A stretch of 64,000 nt of DNA from Gymnothorax reevesii. Its lineage: Eukaryota; Chordata; Actinopteri; Anguilliformes; Muraenidae. Below, piece after piece: positions 30,051-41,411 of the stretch (position 1 is the stretch's first letter; every line of letters starts with the position of its first letter). The stretch is from positions 434,001 through 498,000 of the forward strand of contig CM056574.1 of the NCBI GenBank assembly GCA_029721435.1. The letters run 5' to 3'. The position numbers were made by a program, and so were the translations under genes. The notes under the pieces were generated by a model that was given only the letters and a program-made list of their open reading frames with translations, did no database searches and had not been told where the DNA came from.

Positions 30051-32002
30051 TGAGGGAGAGAGCAGGAGGTAAAGATGGAGGCCCTGCTGAAACCGCTGTG
30101 CTGTGTGTGAGAGCAGGAAGTAAAGATTGAGGCCCTGCTGTAACCCTTTTGCTGTGGGAGAGAGCAGGAAGTAAAAATTGAGGCCTTGCTGTAACCCTTT
30201 TCCTGTGGGAGAGAGCAGGAAGTAAAAATTGAGGCCCTGCTGTAACCCCTGTGCTGTGTGAGAGAGCAGGAAGTAAAAATTGAGGCCCTGCTGTAACCCT
30301 TGTGCTGTGGGAGAGAGCAGGAAGTAAAAATTGAGGCCCTGCTGTAACCCCTGTGCTGTGGGAGAGAGCAGGAAGTAAAGACTGAGGCCCTGCTGTAACC
30401 CCTGTGCTGTGGGTGAGAGCAGGAAGTAAAGATTGAGGCCCTGCTGTAACCCCTGTGCTGTCGGTGAGAGCTGGAATTAAAGATTGAGGCCCTGCTCTAA
30501 CTCCTGTGCTGTGGCAGAGAGCAGGAAGTAAAGATTGAGGCCCTGCTGTAACCCCTGTGCTGTGGGTGAAAGCAGGAAGTAAAGACTGAGGCCCTGCTGT
30601 AACCCCTGTGCTGTGGGAGAGAGCAGGAAGTAAAAATTGCGGCCCTGCTGTAACACGTGTGCTGTGGGTGAGAGCAGGAAATAAAGACTGAGGCCCTGCT
30701 GTAACCCTTGTGCTGTGTGTGAGAGCAGGAAGTAAAGACTGAGGCCCTGCTGTAACCCCTGTGCTGTGGCAGAGAGCAGGAAGTAAAGACTGAGGCCCTG
30801 CTGTGACCCTTGTGCTGTGGGAGAGAGCAGGAAGTAGAAATTGAGGCCCTGCTGTAACCCTTGTGCTGTGTGTGATGGCAGGAAGTAAAGACTGAGGCCC
30901 TGCTGTGACCCCTGTGCTGTGGGTGAGAGCAGGAAGTAAAGACTGAGGCCCTGCTGTAACCCCTGTGCTGTGGGAGAGAGCAGGAAGTAAAAATTGAGGC
31001 CCTGCTGTAACCCTTGTGCTGGTGTGAGAGCAGGAAGTAAAGACTGAGGCCCTGCTGTGACCCCTGTGCTGTGGGTGAGAGCAGGAAGTAAAAATTGAGG
31101 CCCTGCTGTAACCCCTGTGCTGTGTGTGAGAGCAGGAAGTAAAGACTGAGGCCCTGCTGTAACCCCTGTGCTGTGGGAGAAAGCAGGAAGTAAAGACTGA
31201 GGCCCTCCTGTAACCCCTGTGCTGTGGGAGAGAGCAGGAAGTAAAGATGGAAGCCATGCTGTAACCCTTGTGCTGTCGGTGAGAGCAGGAATTAAAGATT
31301 GAGGCCCTGCTGTAACCCCTGTGCCGCGTGTGAAAGCAGGAAGTAAAGACTGAGGCCCTGCTGTAACCCCTGTGCTGTGTGTGACAGCAGGAAGTAAAGA
31401 CTGAGGCCCTGCTGTAACCCCTGTGCTGTAGGAGAGAACAGGAAGTAAAGACTGTGGCCCTGCTGTAACCCCTGTGCTGTGGGTGAGAGCAGGAAGTAAA
31501 GATGGAGGCCCTGCTGTGACCCCTGTGCTGTGGGAGAGAGCAGGAAGTAAAGACTGTGGCCCTGCTGTCACCCCTGTGCTTTATGAGAGAGCAGGAAGTA
31601 AAGACTGTGGCCCTGCTGTAACCCCTGTGCTGTGGGTGAGAGCAGGAAGTAAAGATGGAGGCCCTGCTGTAACCCCTGTGCTGTGGGAGAGAGCAGGAAG
31701 TAAAGACTGAGGCCCTGCTGAAACCCTTGTGCTGTGGGTGAGAGCGGAAAGTAAAGACTGAGGCCCTGCTGTAACCCCTGTGCTGTGGGAGAGAGCAGGA
31801 AGTGAAGACTGAGGTCCTGCTGTGACCACTGTGCTGTGGGTGAAAGCAGGAAGTAAAGACTGAGGCCCTGCTGTAACCCCTGTGCTGTGGGAGAGAGCAG
31901 GAAGTAAAGACTGAGGTCCTGCTGTGACCACTGTGCTGTGGGTGAAAGCAGGAAGTAAAGACTGAGGCCCTGCTGTAACCCCTGTGCTGTGGGTGAGAGC
32001 AG
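30017..32002 (-). repeat. 51-bp minisatellite array, first block (~39 units)
   Basis: Head-to-tail units of 51 bp with + strand core GCAGGAAGTAAAGACTGAGG then CCCTGCTGTAACCCCTGTGC and TGTGGGTGAGA. On the minus strand one frame reads LLSPTAQGLQQGLSLYF, which matches the LINE RT segment after the YADD motif (LLSPTTQGLQQHLDLL in the large LINE; LLSPSSQSLQQGLNLL at the array edge). The array grows directly out of the second LINE copy at 30017. Because 51 is a multiple of three and the unit has no stops in the three minus frames, overlapping giant open frames appear; they are by-products. The Gmr1-like insertion at 32003 interrupts the array. Confidence 0.95.
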
Positions 32003-32019
32003 TGTAATGTGAATATAGG

Positions 32020-32034
32020 CCACTAGATGGCAGT
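32020..32034 (+). promoter_or_regulatory. CTCF core motif in LTR 1
   Basis: CCACTAGATGGCAGT fits the vertebrate CTCF consensus CCASYAGRKGGCRSY at all 15 positions. The same motif is at 37431-37445 (LTR 2) and 42842-42856 (LTR 3), all in the same orientation. Binding is not shown. Confidence 0.6.
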
Positions 32035-32074
32035 ATTTACCTTTTTTTGTTAAGCTCAGACTGGAGTCATGTTT

Positions 32075-32095
32075 AGACATGTCCTGGACATGTCT
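32075..32095 (+). promoter_or_regulatory. p53-type response element in LTR 1
   Basis: Two half-sites, AGACATGTCC and GGACATGTCT, each match RRRCATGYYY perfectly and are one base apart. They lie about 65 bp upstream of the TATA box. Repeated at 37486-37506 in LTR 2; deleted from LTR 3. Functional use is inferred. Confidence 0.6.
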
Positions 32096-32498
32096 GGGGC
32101 AAGTCCCCGAAAAGTAAAAAAAAGAGGTCTAAATGTGGGTGGGGTCTGCAAACGAGGATATAAGGAAAAGAATTGAGACAGTAGTGTAGTAGGAGAAATT
32201 GCAAGAAGATGACCAGACCTGCCATTCTGTTCAAGACCTGTGACGTTTCTTTTGTGGATTTCTTTGCCTATGTTTGAGCATTTTCTTCATCCAGGACATC
32301 ACCAAGCCACCCCATTAAAAAGGGACTGTAATTATTTCAGTTTTTTTCTTATTTATCAATCTTGGTCTTTAGTTGTAGGTTGTTATTAGTCTTTGTCTTT
32401 GTTAAAAATTAAATGTGTTTTAGTTGTTAAAACTGTGTTTGTCATCCCTTGCTGTTGCTGTTGTGTTATAAATGTAATAACAAATTGGGGCCATAACA

Positions 32499-32525
32499 AA
32501 TTGGGGGCTCCAGGTCCGGGATAGA
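32499..32525 (+). promoter_or_regulatory. Primer binding site, tRNA-Pro-like with a short insertion
   Basis: Just after the LTR comes TGGGGGCTC, then CAG, then GTCCGGGAT. Without the extra bases it equals the complement of the 3' end of tRNA-Pro, the primer used by many retroelements. The same sequence follows LTR 2. Confidence 0.55.
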
Positions 32526-32581
32526 CCATTGTGTGAGTAATTTATTGAAAATCTAACATTCCAAATTGTGAAATTGTTTTT

Positions 32582-34207
32582 GTGAATTTTCCTAGATATA
32601 TATTGACAACAGCAATGGATGATTTCTTGGCATCACCAACCGTAGGGGTTTTGAAGTCTTTTAAAAAGACAGAACTGCTAGAAATTTGCAGACAGTTGGA
32701 GCTGACAGAGGTAAAACCAGCCATGCGAAAAGCAAGACTGGCTAGAGAGATAGTTGAATATTACATTGATGAAAATGTGTTTGCACCAGGAGATCTGGAA
32801 CAGTTTCCAGTGGAAAATCCAAATATAGAAATGGAACTTAAATTAAAAATGCTAGAGATTGAAAGGGAGGAAAGAGAAAAAGAAAGGGAGGAAAAAGAAA
32901 AACAAAGAGAATTTGAGAGGGAAGAAAAAGAAAAACAAAGGCAGTTTGAGTTAGAAAAATTTGCAAGACAGAGAGATTTTGAATTAGAGAAATTCGATAG
33001 AGAAGAAAGACTCCAAATGGAGCAACTAAAAATTAAAATTGAAACTAAAAATAAATTTTGTGCCAGTCAGGAGGTAAAACTGGTGCCTCCATTTTCAGAA
33101 AAGGATGTTGACAACTATTTCCAGTGTTTTGAAAAGGTAGCAAAGAGTTGCCAGTGGCCAAAGGAACACTGGCCTCTGATGTTGCAAACTGTCCTCAAGG
33201 GTAAAGCTCAACAAGCCTATTCGGCTTTGTCTGCAGATGATTCCTCTGATTATGAGGTTGTCAAAAAGGTTATTTTGAGAGCTTATGAGTTGGTTCCAGA
33301 GGCTTACCGACAGAAATTCAGAGGTCTGAAGAAATCTGAAAATCAGACTTATGTTGAATTTGCTAATGAGAAGCAGGTTTGCTTTGAGCGCTGGTGTACT
33401 TCTATGGAGGTCAAGGATGATTTCAACTCACTAAAAGAGATGGTGTTAGTTGAAGAATTCAAGAACTGTGTTAAGGATGATGTTAAGACCTACCTTAATG
33501 AGAAGCAAGCACTGAATTTGCAATCAGCTGCCAAATTTGCAGATGAATATGTTCTCACTCATAAGTCCAAATTTCAGTCTAGCAGTAACAAAAAATGGTC
33601 CCAATTTCAGAAACAGGGTTACGGTGATACCCAAGATTCCTCACCCAAAGACAAAGACAAATCTGGTGATGGTGCTCAGAAATCCAGTAACAGGTCTGAT
33701 CGAAGTGTGAAAGCTGACAGTGACAAAAGTGGTCTAGTTTGCAGTTATTGCAAGAAATCTGGTCATGTTACAACTAACTGTTGGTTCCTTAAAGCTAAGA
33801 AAGAAAAAGAAAAGGATACCAAACCAAATGCCTTTGTGAAAACAAGGTTAGAAACCCCTGTAGTAGATAACCAATCTGCTAAATTGCCTGCTTCTTGTGG
33901 GGCTAAAAAGCCTAATACAGCTGACTTTGTGAGGGAGGAATTTCTTCCATTTGTGTCAGAGGGATTTGTGGCTCTGAATGAGCATACTACTCCTGTCCCC
34001 ATATATATCCTAAGGGATACCGGAGCTTCTCAGTCACTTTTGTTGATGGACTCCTTGGAGTTACGTGATGAGACCGCTTCAGGGGATTTCATACTTGTAC
34101 AAGGTATTGAAGGGAGGACTGTATCTGTACCCCTGCGCTCTATATTCTTGAAGTCAGATTTAGTTACAGGACAGGTAAAGGCAGTGACCTGGCTTGGGGC
34201 AAAGTAG
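32582..34207 (+). pseudogene. gag: Gmr1-like Gag-protease, copy 1
   Basis: The frame opens at 32582; the ATG at 32615 (MDDFLASPTVG) is a likelier start. A highly charged coiled-coil (about residues 83-155, Glu/Lys/Arg-rich) is followed by a Gag domain resembling the SCAN fold (about 175-330, with YRQKFRGLKK, FxxWC-type segments and LVEEFKNCV). One CCHC knuckle CSYCKKSGHVTTNC lies near 385 and the protease site ILRDTGASQSLL near 476. SCAN domains of vertebrate zinc-finger proteins are known to derive from Gmr1-like Gag. The C-terminal part of protease is shortened by a deletion of some tens of bases, after which the frame meets TAG at 34205; family sequence continues in the next frame (VVPPVHLTSQP). 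The second copy has the same defect. Confidence 0.85.
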
Positions 34208-34284
34208 TTCCCCCTGTACATCTTACTTCACAGCCGAGCACTGAAAATGGGGATGAGGACCCATCTCTGTATCCTTCTTGCGCA

Positions 34285-36000
34285 GTGACTCGTGCTATGG
34301 CCAAGAAGGCTAAAGAAGATGATGTTGTGGTGCCGCCCAGTACATTGAATAGTCAGGACTCAGGTGGTTCGCCTCATGACTCTGATTGGCCTACTATGGT
34401 TTCTCCGTTTGAGGACTTATCAGATACTTTTATCAGTTCTCTATTCAGCCAGCCGGATGGGTCTGGTGATTCTGATGTGTCTGGTGACTTGTCTCTGTCC
34501 AGAAAGCGGTTGATTGAGGAGCAAACTAATGATCCTGAAATTTGTGTACTAAAGAGGAGAGCCCTTCCTGAAAAAGAAATAGATGCAGTTCCAGTTGGGT
34601 ATTATCTCAAGGATGGTGTGTTGATGCGGAAGTGGCGCCCTCCTAATATCCCTGCCAATGCAGATTGGGCAGTGGTCAGGCAAATTGTTGTTCCGAAGGT
34701 CTATAGGAATGAGATCTTAACAATGGCTCATAGTTTACCTTTAGGAGGTCATCTTGGTGTTAACAAGACTGTTGATAAGATCATGAAACACTTCTTTTGG
34801 CCTGGGCTTCGGAAAGACGTTTCCAACTTTTGCAAAACCTGTCACACTTGTCAGGTAGTTGGGAAACACCAGTTAGACCCACCTGTAGCTCCATTGCAGC
34901 CTATCCCAGCATTTGGGGAGCCATTCTCTCGGGTCATTGTTGATTGCGTTGGTCCATTACCCAAGACTAGATCTGGAAATCAGTACTTGTTGACAATCAT
35001 GTGTGCATCTACCAGATTCCCCGAAGCCATACCTCTACGTAACATCAAGGCAACTGCAATCTCGAAGGCTTTGATAAAGTTCTTCACGTTGTTTGGTCTT
35101 CCCAGGGAAATTCAGTCAGACCAAGGTAGCAATTTCACTTCAGGATTGTTTCAGCAGGTTGTGTATGAACAAGGTGCAAAACAGATTCTTTCTAGTGCCT
35201 ATCATCCAGAAAGTCAGGGTGCCTTAGAGCGGTTTCATTCCACTCTCAAGACAATGATGAGGACTTATTGTTATGACCATGAGAAAGACTGGGATGAAGG
35301 GGTTCATTTGCTGTTGTTTGCAGCTAGAGAAGCCGTGCAGGAGTCTACTGGATTCAGTCCATTTGAGCTAGTGTTTGGTCATGAAGTGAGAGGACCTTTG
35401 CTATTATTGAGTGAACAATGGCAAGAGGAAGAGCTGCAAATCAGTCTGTTAGACTATGTTAGCAAGTTCAAGGAAAGATTGCGTGCAGCTTGTGACCTTG
35501 CCAAAGCGAACTTGAAATCAAGTCAGGGAAAAATGAAAACTTGGTATGATCATAAGGCTAGAAGCCGTGAGTTTAAACCAGGAGACAAGGTCCTTGTGTT
35601 GTTTCCCTTGCAGTCCAATCCATTGCAGGCTAGATTTCATGGTCCTTATGAAATTCTGACAAAACTCAATGATCTCAATTACATTGTGAAGACTCCAGAT
35701 AGGAGAAAACCAAAACAATTGTGTCATATTAACATGCTAAAGCCTTATCATGACAGAAATGCTAGGGTTGCAGCTGTCACTTCAGATTCTCCAATGGTCG
35801 AAACGTGTGAAGATGAGGGGGAGTTTCAAGATGATGAACCAAGAATTAAAGCTGAAGTTCTTTCATGTAAATTGTCAAACACTGAAGTGTTGCAAAATCT
35901 TGATGTAAAACTCCAGCACTTAGAACCCTCACAGAGAGATCTGTTTGAAAGGTTGATCAAGTTTGTTTGTTTCCTGATGTTCCAAAGAGAGTTACTATAG
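34285..36000 (+). pseudogene. pol: Gmr1-like Pol part 1: integrase, copy 1
   Basis: The frame is open from about 34210. The ATG at 34285 is internal to pol (SCAVTRAMAKK context), not a true start. The integrase HHCC zinc finger spans about residues 148-190 (HLGVNKTVDKI...CKTCHTCQ). The DDE core follows: VDCVGPLPKTR (about 219), SDQGSNFTS (about 278) and SQGALERFHSTLK (about 308). A C-terminal domain with GDKVLVLFPLQ lies near 434. The presence of a full integrase upstream of RT shows the copia-like order. The frame ends at 36000 through a single-base shift near 35965, and RT begins in the overlapping frame. Confidence 0.9.
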
Positions 36001-37289
36001 TCTCTCATGATGTAGATGTTGGTGATGCCAAACCAATAAAACAGCATCCATACCGGATGAATCCTGAAAAGAGAAAGATTGCTGAGAAAGAGGTTGAGTA
36101 CATGTTAAAACATGATATTATCAGACCCTCCAACTCCGATTGTAGTTCACCCTGTGTGCTAGTTCCAAAACCTGATGGAAGTACTAGATTCTGTACAGAT
36201 TATCGCAAAGTCAATGCTGTAACTAAAACTGATGTGTTTCCAATACCTAGGATTGATGATTGTATTGATAGTGTAGGGCAAGCAAAGTTTCTGACCAAGA
36301 TTGATTTATTGAAGGGTTATTAGTGTGTGCCTTTAACTGAGAGGGCCAAGAGCATCTCTGCTTTTGCCACACCATCTGGATTGTACCAGTATGAAGTCCT
36401 ACCCTTTGGCATGAAAAATGCCCCAGCCACGTTCCAAAGGATGATACAGTCTACAATCGCCGGATTGCCACACACGGGTGCATACATCGATGACCTGATC
36501 ACATGGAGTGACTCCTGGGAAGAACATCTAAAAGATGTAGAGACGTTGTTCCAGCGCCTGACCCAGGCTAACCTGACTGTTAACCTGAACAAGAGTGACT
36601 TTGGTTGTGCTACTGTCACCTATCTTGGCTACGTCATAGGCCAGGGTAAGGTGGCACCCATAAATGCTAAAGTCCAAGCCATCATGGACTTTCCAGTTCC
36701 TGACAACAAAAAAGCTTTGCGCCGCTTCCTTGGAATGATCGGGTACTACCGCAAGTTCTGCAAGAACTTTGCTGAGATTGCTCTCAGTCTAACTAACCAA
36801 CTGAAGAAAGGCGTAAAGTTCACCTGGGATGATGCATGCCAGAGAGCCTTCGATCGCCTGAAGTCTCTGCTGTGTCACTTCCCCGTGCTCAAATCTCCTG
36901 ACTTCAACAAACCGTTCTCCATCGCGGTCGATGCTAGCGACCAAGCTTGTGGATCGGTGCTCCTACAGAGAAGTGACTCTGATGACATTGAGCATCCCGT
37001 GGCATACTTCTCCAGGAAGTTCAATCGCCACCAAAGGAACTATTCCACAATAGAGAAGGAACTGTTGGCTCTGGTCCTTTCTTTACAACACTTTGAGGTT
37101 TATGTTTGTACAGGACAAAAGCCAATGATTGTGTACACTGACCACAATCCGTTAATGTTTTTGAGTAAGATGAAAAACAAGAATCGGAGATTGTTGAATT
37201 GGAGTTTGATTTTACAGGAGTTTGACTTGGAAATTAAGCATGTGAAGGGTACAGACAATGTAATTGCTAATTGCTTATCCCGTGTTTGA
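35967..37289 (+). pseudogene. pol: Gmr1-like Pol part 2: RT and RNase H, copy 1
   Basis: RT starts at about 35967 with PYRMNPEKRK and RFCTDYRKVNAVT, is cut by TAG at 36321-36323 (after IDLLKGY, where Trp is expected) and resumes in frame at 36327. The second part has LPFGMKNAPATFQRM, the YIDD catalytic motif (about 36480-36491), RT thumb and RNase H with IAVDASDQACGS near 36922 and YTDHNPL near 37135. It ends in the tether-like LSRV at 37289. One stop and one frameshift separate this from an intact pol. Both are also present in copy 2, so they predate the duplication. Confidence 0.9.
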
Positions 37290-37430
37290 ATGTGTATACA
37301 ATGTGTTTGAATATTGTATGATATTATATAGACAAGTGTTCACTTAACCATTTTGTATTGAAAAGAAACATTTTGCCTTTATGAGTCAAAATTTTTCCCT
37401 TTTGGAATGGAGGTGTAATGTGAATATAGG

Positions 37431-37445
37431 CCACTAGATGGCAGT
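37431..37445 (+). promoter_or_regulatory. CTCF core motif in LTR 2
   Basis: Same 15-base perfect consensus match as in LTR 1. Confidence 0.6.
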
Positions 37446-37485
37446 ATTTACCTTTTTTTGTTAAGCTCAGACTGGAGTCATGTTT

Positions 37486-37506
37486 AGACATGTCCTGGAC
37501 ATGTCT
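37486..37506 (+). promoter_or_regulatory. p53-type response element in LTR 2
   Basis: Same two perfect half-sites with a 1-bp spacer as in LTR 1. Confidence 0.6.
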
Positions 37507-37992
37507 GGGGCAAGTCCCCGAAAAGTAAAAAAAAGAGGTCTAAATGTGGGTGGGGTCTGCAAACGAGGATATAAGGAAAAGAATTGAGACAGTAGTGTAG
37601 TAGGAGAAATTGCAAGAAGATGACCAGACCTGCCATTCTGTTCAAGACCTGTGACGTTTCTTTTGTGGATTTCTTTGCCTATGTTTGAGCATTTTCTTCA
37701 TCCAGGACATCACCAAGCCACCCCATTAAAAAGGGACTGTAATTATTTCAGTTTTTTTCTTATTTATCAATCTTGGTCTTTAGTTGTAGGTTGTTATTAG
37801 TCTTTGTCTTTGTTAAAAATTAAATGTGTTTTAGTTGTTAAAACTGTGTTTGTCATCCCTTGCTGTTGCTGTTGTGTTATAAATGTAATAACAAATTGGG
37901 GCCATAACAAATTGGGGGCTCCAGGTCCGGGATAGACCATTGTGTGAGTAATTTATTGAAAATCTAACATTCCAAATTGTGAAATTGTTTTT

Positions 37993-39618
37993 GTGAATTT
38001 TCCTAGATATATATTGACAACAGCAATGGATGATTTCTTGGCATCACCAACCGTAGGGGTTTTGAAGTCTTTTAAAAAGACAGAACTGCTAGAAATTTGC
38101 AGACAGTTGGAGCTGACAGAGGTAAAACCAGCCATGCGAAAAGCAAGACTGGCTAGAGAGATAGTTGAATATTACATTGATGAAAATGTGTTTGCACCAG
38201 GAGATCTGGAACAGTTTCCAGTGGAAAATCCAAATATAGAAATGGAACTTAAATTAAAAATGCTAGAGATTGAAAGGGAGGAAAGAGAAAAAGAAAGGGA
38301 GGAAAAAGAAAAACAAAGAGAATTTGAGAGGGAAGAAAAAGAAAAACAAAGGCAGTTTGAGTTAGAAAAATTTGCAAGACAGAGAGATTTTGAATTAGAG
38401 AAATTCGATAGAGAAGAAAGACTCCAAATGGAGCAACTAAAAATTAAAATTGAAACTAAAAATAAATTTTGTGCCAGTCAGGAGGTAAAACTGGTGCCTC
38501 CATTTTCAGAAAAGGATGTTGACAACTATTTCCAGTGTTTTGAAAAGGTAGCAAAGAGTTGCCAGTGGCCAAAGGAACACTGGCCTCTGATGTTGCAAAC
38601 TGTCCTCAAGGGTAAAGCTCAACAAGCCTATTCGGCTTTGTCTGCAGATGATTCCTCTGATTATGAGGTTGTCAAAAAGGTTATTTTGAGAGCTTATGAG
38701 TTGGTTCCAGAGGCTTACCGACAGAAATTCAGAGGTCTGAAGAAATCTGAAAATCAGACTTATGTTGAATTTGCTAATGAGAAGCAGGTTTGCTTTGAGC
38801 GCTGGTGTACTTCTATGGAGGTCAAGGATGATTTCAACTCACTAAAAGAGATGGTGTTAGTTGAAGAATTCAAGAACTGTGTTAAGGATGATGTTAAGAC
38901 CTACCTTAATGAGAAGCAAGCACTGAATTTGCAATCAGCTGCCAAATTTGCAGATGAATATGTTCTCACTCATAAGTCCAAATTTCAGTCTAGCAGTAAC
39001 AAAAAATGGTCCCAATTTCAGAAACAGGGTTACGGTGATACCCAAGATTCCTCACCCAAAGACAAAGACAAATCTGGTGATGGTGCTCAGAAATCCAGTA
39101 ACAGGTCTGATCGAAGTGTGAAAGCTGACAGTGACAAAAGTGGTCTAGTTTGCAGTTATTGCAAGAAATCTGGTCATGTTACAACTAACTGTTGGTTCCT
39201 TAAAGCTAAGAAAGAAAAAGAAAAGGATACCAAACCAAATGCCTTTGTGAAAACAAGGTTAGAAACCCCTGTAGTAGATAACCAATCTGCTAAATTGCCT
39301 GCTTCTTGTGGGGCTAAAAAGCCTAATACAGCTGACTTTGTGAGGGAGGAATTTCTTCCATTTGTGTCAGAGGGATTTGTGGCTCTGAATGAGCATACTA
39401 CTCCTGTCCCCATATATATCCTAAGGGATACCGGAGCTTCTCAGTCACTTTTGTTGATGGACTCCTTGGAGTTACGTGATGAGACCGCTTCAGGGGATTT
39501 CATACTTGTACAAGGTATTGAAGGGAGGACTGTATCTGTACCCCTGCGCTCTATATTCTTGAAGTCAGATTTAGTTACAGGACAGGTAAAGGCAGTGACC
39601 TGGCTGGGGGCAAAGTAG
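37993..39618 (+). pseudogene. gag: Gmr1-like Gag-protease, copy 2
   Basis: Same 541-codon frame as at 32582-34207, with identical protein sequence by eye, including the shortened protease end. One silent-type difference (CTGGGGG for CTTGGGG) lies just before the stop. Coiled coil, SCAN-like Gag domain, CCHC knuckle and DTGAS protease site are as in copy 1. Confidence 0.85.
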
Positions 39619-39695
39619 TTCCCCCTGTACATCTTACTTCACAGCCGAGCACTGAAAATGGGGATGAGGACCCATCTCTGTATCCTTCTTGCGCA

Positions 39696-41411
39696 GTGAC
39701 TCGTGCTATGGCCAAGAAGGCTAAAGAAGATGATGTTGTGGTGCCGCCCAGTACATTGAATAGTCAGGACTCAGGTGGTTCGCCTCATGACTCTGATTGG
39801 CCTACTATGGTTTCTCCGTTTGAGGACTTATCAGATACTTTTATCAGTTCTCTATTCAGCCAGCCGGATGGGTCTGGTGATTCTGATGTGTCTGGTGACT
39901 TGTCTCTGTCCAGAAAGCGGTTGATTGAGGAGCAAACTAATGATCCTGAAATTTGTGTACTAAAGAGGAGAGCCCTTCCTGAAAAAGAAATAGACGCAGT
40001 TCCAGTTGGGTATTATCTCAAGGATGGTGTGTTGATGCGGAAGTGGCGCCCTCCTAATATCCCTGCCAATGCAGATTGGGCAGTGGTCAGGCAAATTGTT
40101 GTTCCGAAGGTCTATAGGAATGAGATCTTAACAATGGCTCATAGTATACCTTTAGGAGGTCATCTTGGTGTTAACAAGACTGTTGATAAGATCATGAAAC
40201 ACTTCTTTTGGCCTGGGCTTCGGAAAGACGTTTCCAACTTTTGCAAAACCTGTCACACTTGTCAGGTAGTTGGGAAACACCAGTTAGACCCACCTGTAGC
40301 TCCATTGCAGCCTATCCCAGCATTTGGGGAGCCATTCTCTCGGGTCATTGTTGATTGCGTTGGTCCATTACCCAAGACTAGATCTGGAAATCAGTACTTG
40401 TTGACAATCATGTGTGCATCTACCAGATTCCCCGAAGCCATACCTCTACGTAACATCAAGGCAACTGCAATCTCGAAGGCTTTGATAAAGTTCTTCACGT
40501 TGTTTGGTCTTCCCAGGGAAATTCAGTCAGACCAAGGTAGCAATTTCACTTCAGGATTGTTTCAGCAGGTTGTGTATGAACAAGGTGCAAAACAGATTCT
40601 TTCTAGTGCCTATCATCCAGAAAGTCAGGGTGCCTTAGAGCGGTTTCATTCCACTCTCAAGACAATGATGAGGACTTATTGTTATGACCATGAGAAAGAC
40701 TGGGATGAAGGGGTTCATTTGCTGTTGTTTGCAGCTAGAGAAGCCGTGCAGGAGTCTACTGGATTCAGTCCATTTGAGCTAGTGTTTGGTCATGAAGTGA
40801 GAGGACCTTTGCTATTATTGAGTGAACAATGGCAAGAGGAAGAGCTGCAAATCAGTCTGTTAGACTATGTTAGCAAGTTCAAGGAAAGATTGCGTGCAGC
40901 TTGTGACCTTGCCAAAGCGAACTTGAAATCAAGTCAGGGAAAAATGAAAACTTGGTATGATCATAAGGCTAGAAGCCGTGAGTTTAAACCAGGAGACAAG
41001 GTCCTTGTGTTGTTTCCCTTGCAGTCCAATCCATTGCAGGCTAGATTTCATGGTCCTTATGAAATTCTGACAAAACTCAATGATCTCAATTACATTGTGA
41101 AGACTCCAGATAGGAGAAAACCAAAACAATTGTGTCATATTAACATGCTAAAGCCTTATCATGACAGAAATGCTAGGGTTGCAGCTGTCACTTCAGATTC
41201 TCCAATGGTCGAAACGTGTGAAGATGAGGGGGAGTTTCAAGATGATGAACCAAGAATTAAAGCTGAAGTTCTTTCATGTAAATTGTCAAACACTGAAGTG
41301 TTGCAAAATCTTGATGTAAAACTCCAGCACTTAGAACCCTCACAGAGAGATCAGTTTGAAAGGTTGATCAAGTTTGTTTGTTTCCTGATGTTCCAAAGAG
41401 AGTTACTATAG
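39696..41411 (+). pseudogene. pol: Gmr1-like Pol part 1: integrase, copy 2
   Basis: Same 571-codon frame as at 34285-36000. Two amino-acid differences are visible: AHSIPLGG for AHSLPLGG near residue 150, and RDQFE for RDLFE near residue 553. Integrase zinc finger and DDE residues are intact. It ends by the same single-base shift as copy 1. Confidence 0.9.

Larger units (their letters stand above)
32003..32498 (+). repeat. LTR 1 of the Gmr1-like tandem
   Basis: 496 bp, TGTAATGTGAAT...GCCATAACA. It contains a CTCF-like motif (32020-32034), a p53-like double site (32075-32095), a GTGGGTGGGG box and TATAAGG at about 32159, so U3 is about 185 bp. It looks identical in sequence to LTR 2. Confidence 0.95.
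37414..37909 (+). repeat. LTR 2 of the Gmr1-like tandem (shared, middle)
   Basis: 496 bp, by eye identical to LTR 1, serving as 3' LTR of the first unit and 5' LTR of the second. It is preceded by the purine-rich tract TTTGGAATGGAGG. It holds the CTCF-like motif at 37431-37445 and the p53-like double site at 37486-37506. Confidence 0.95.
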
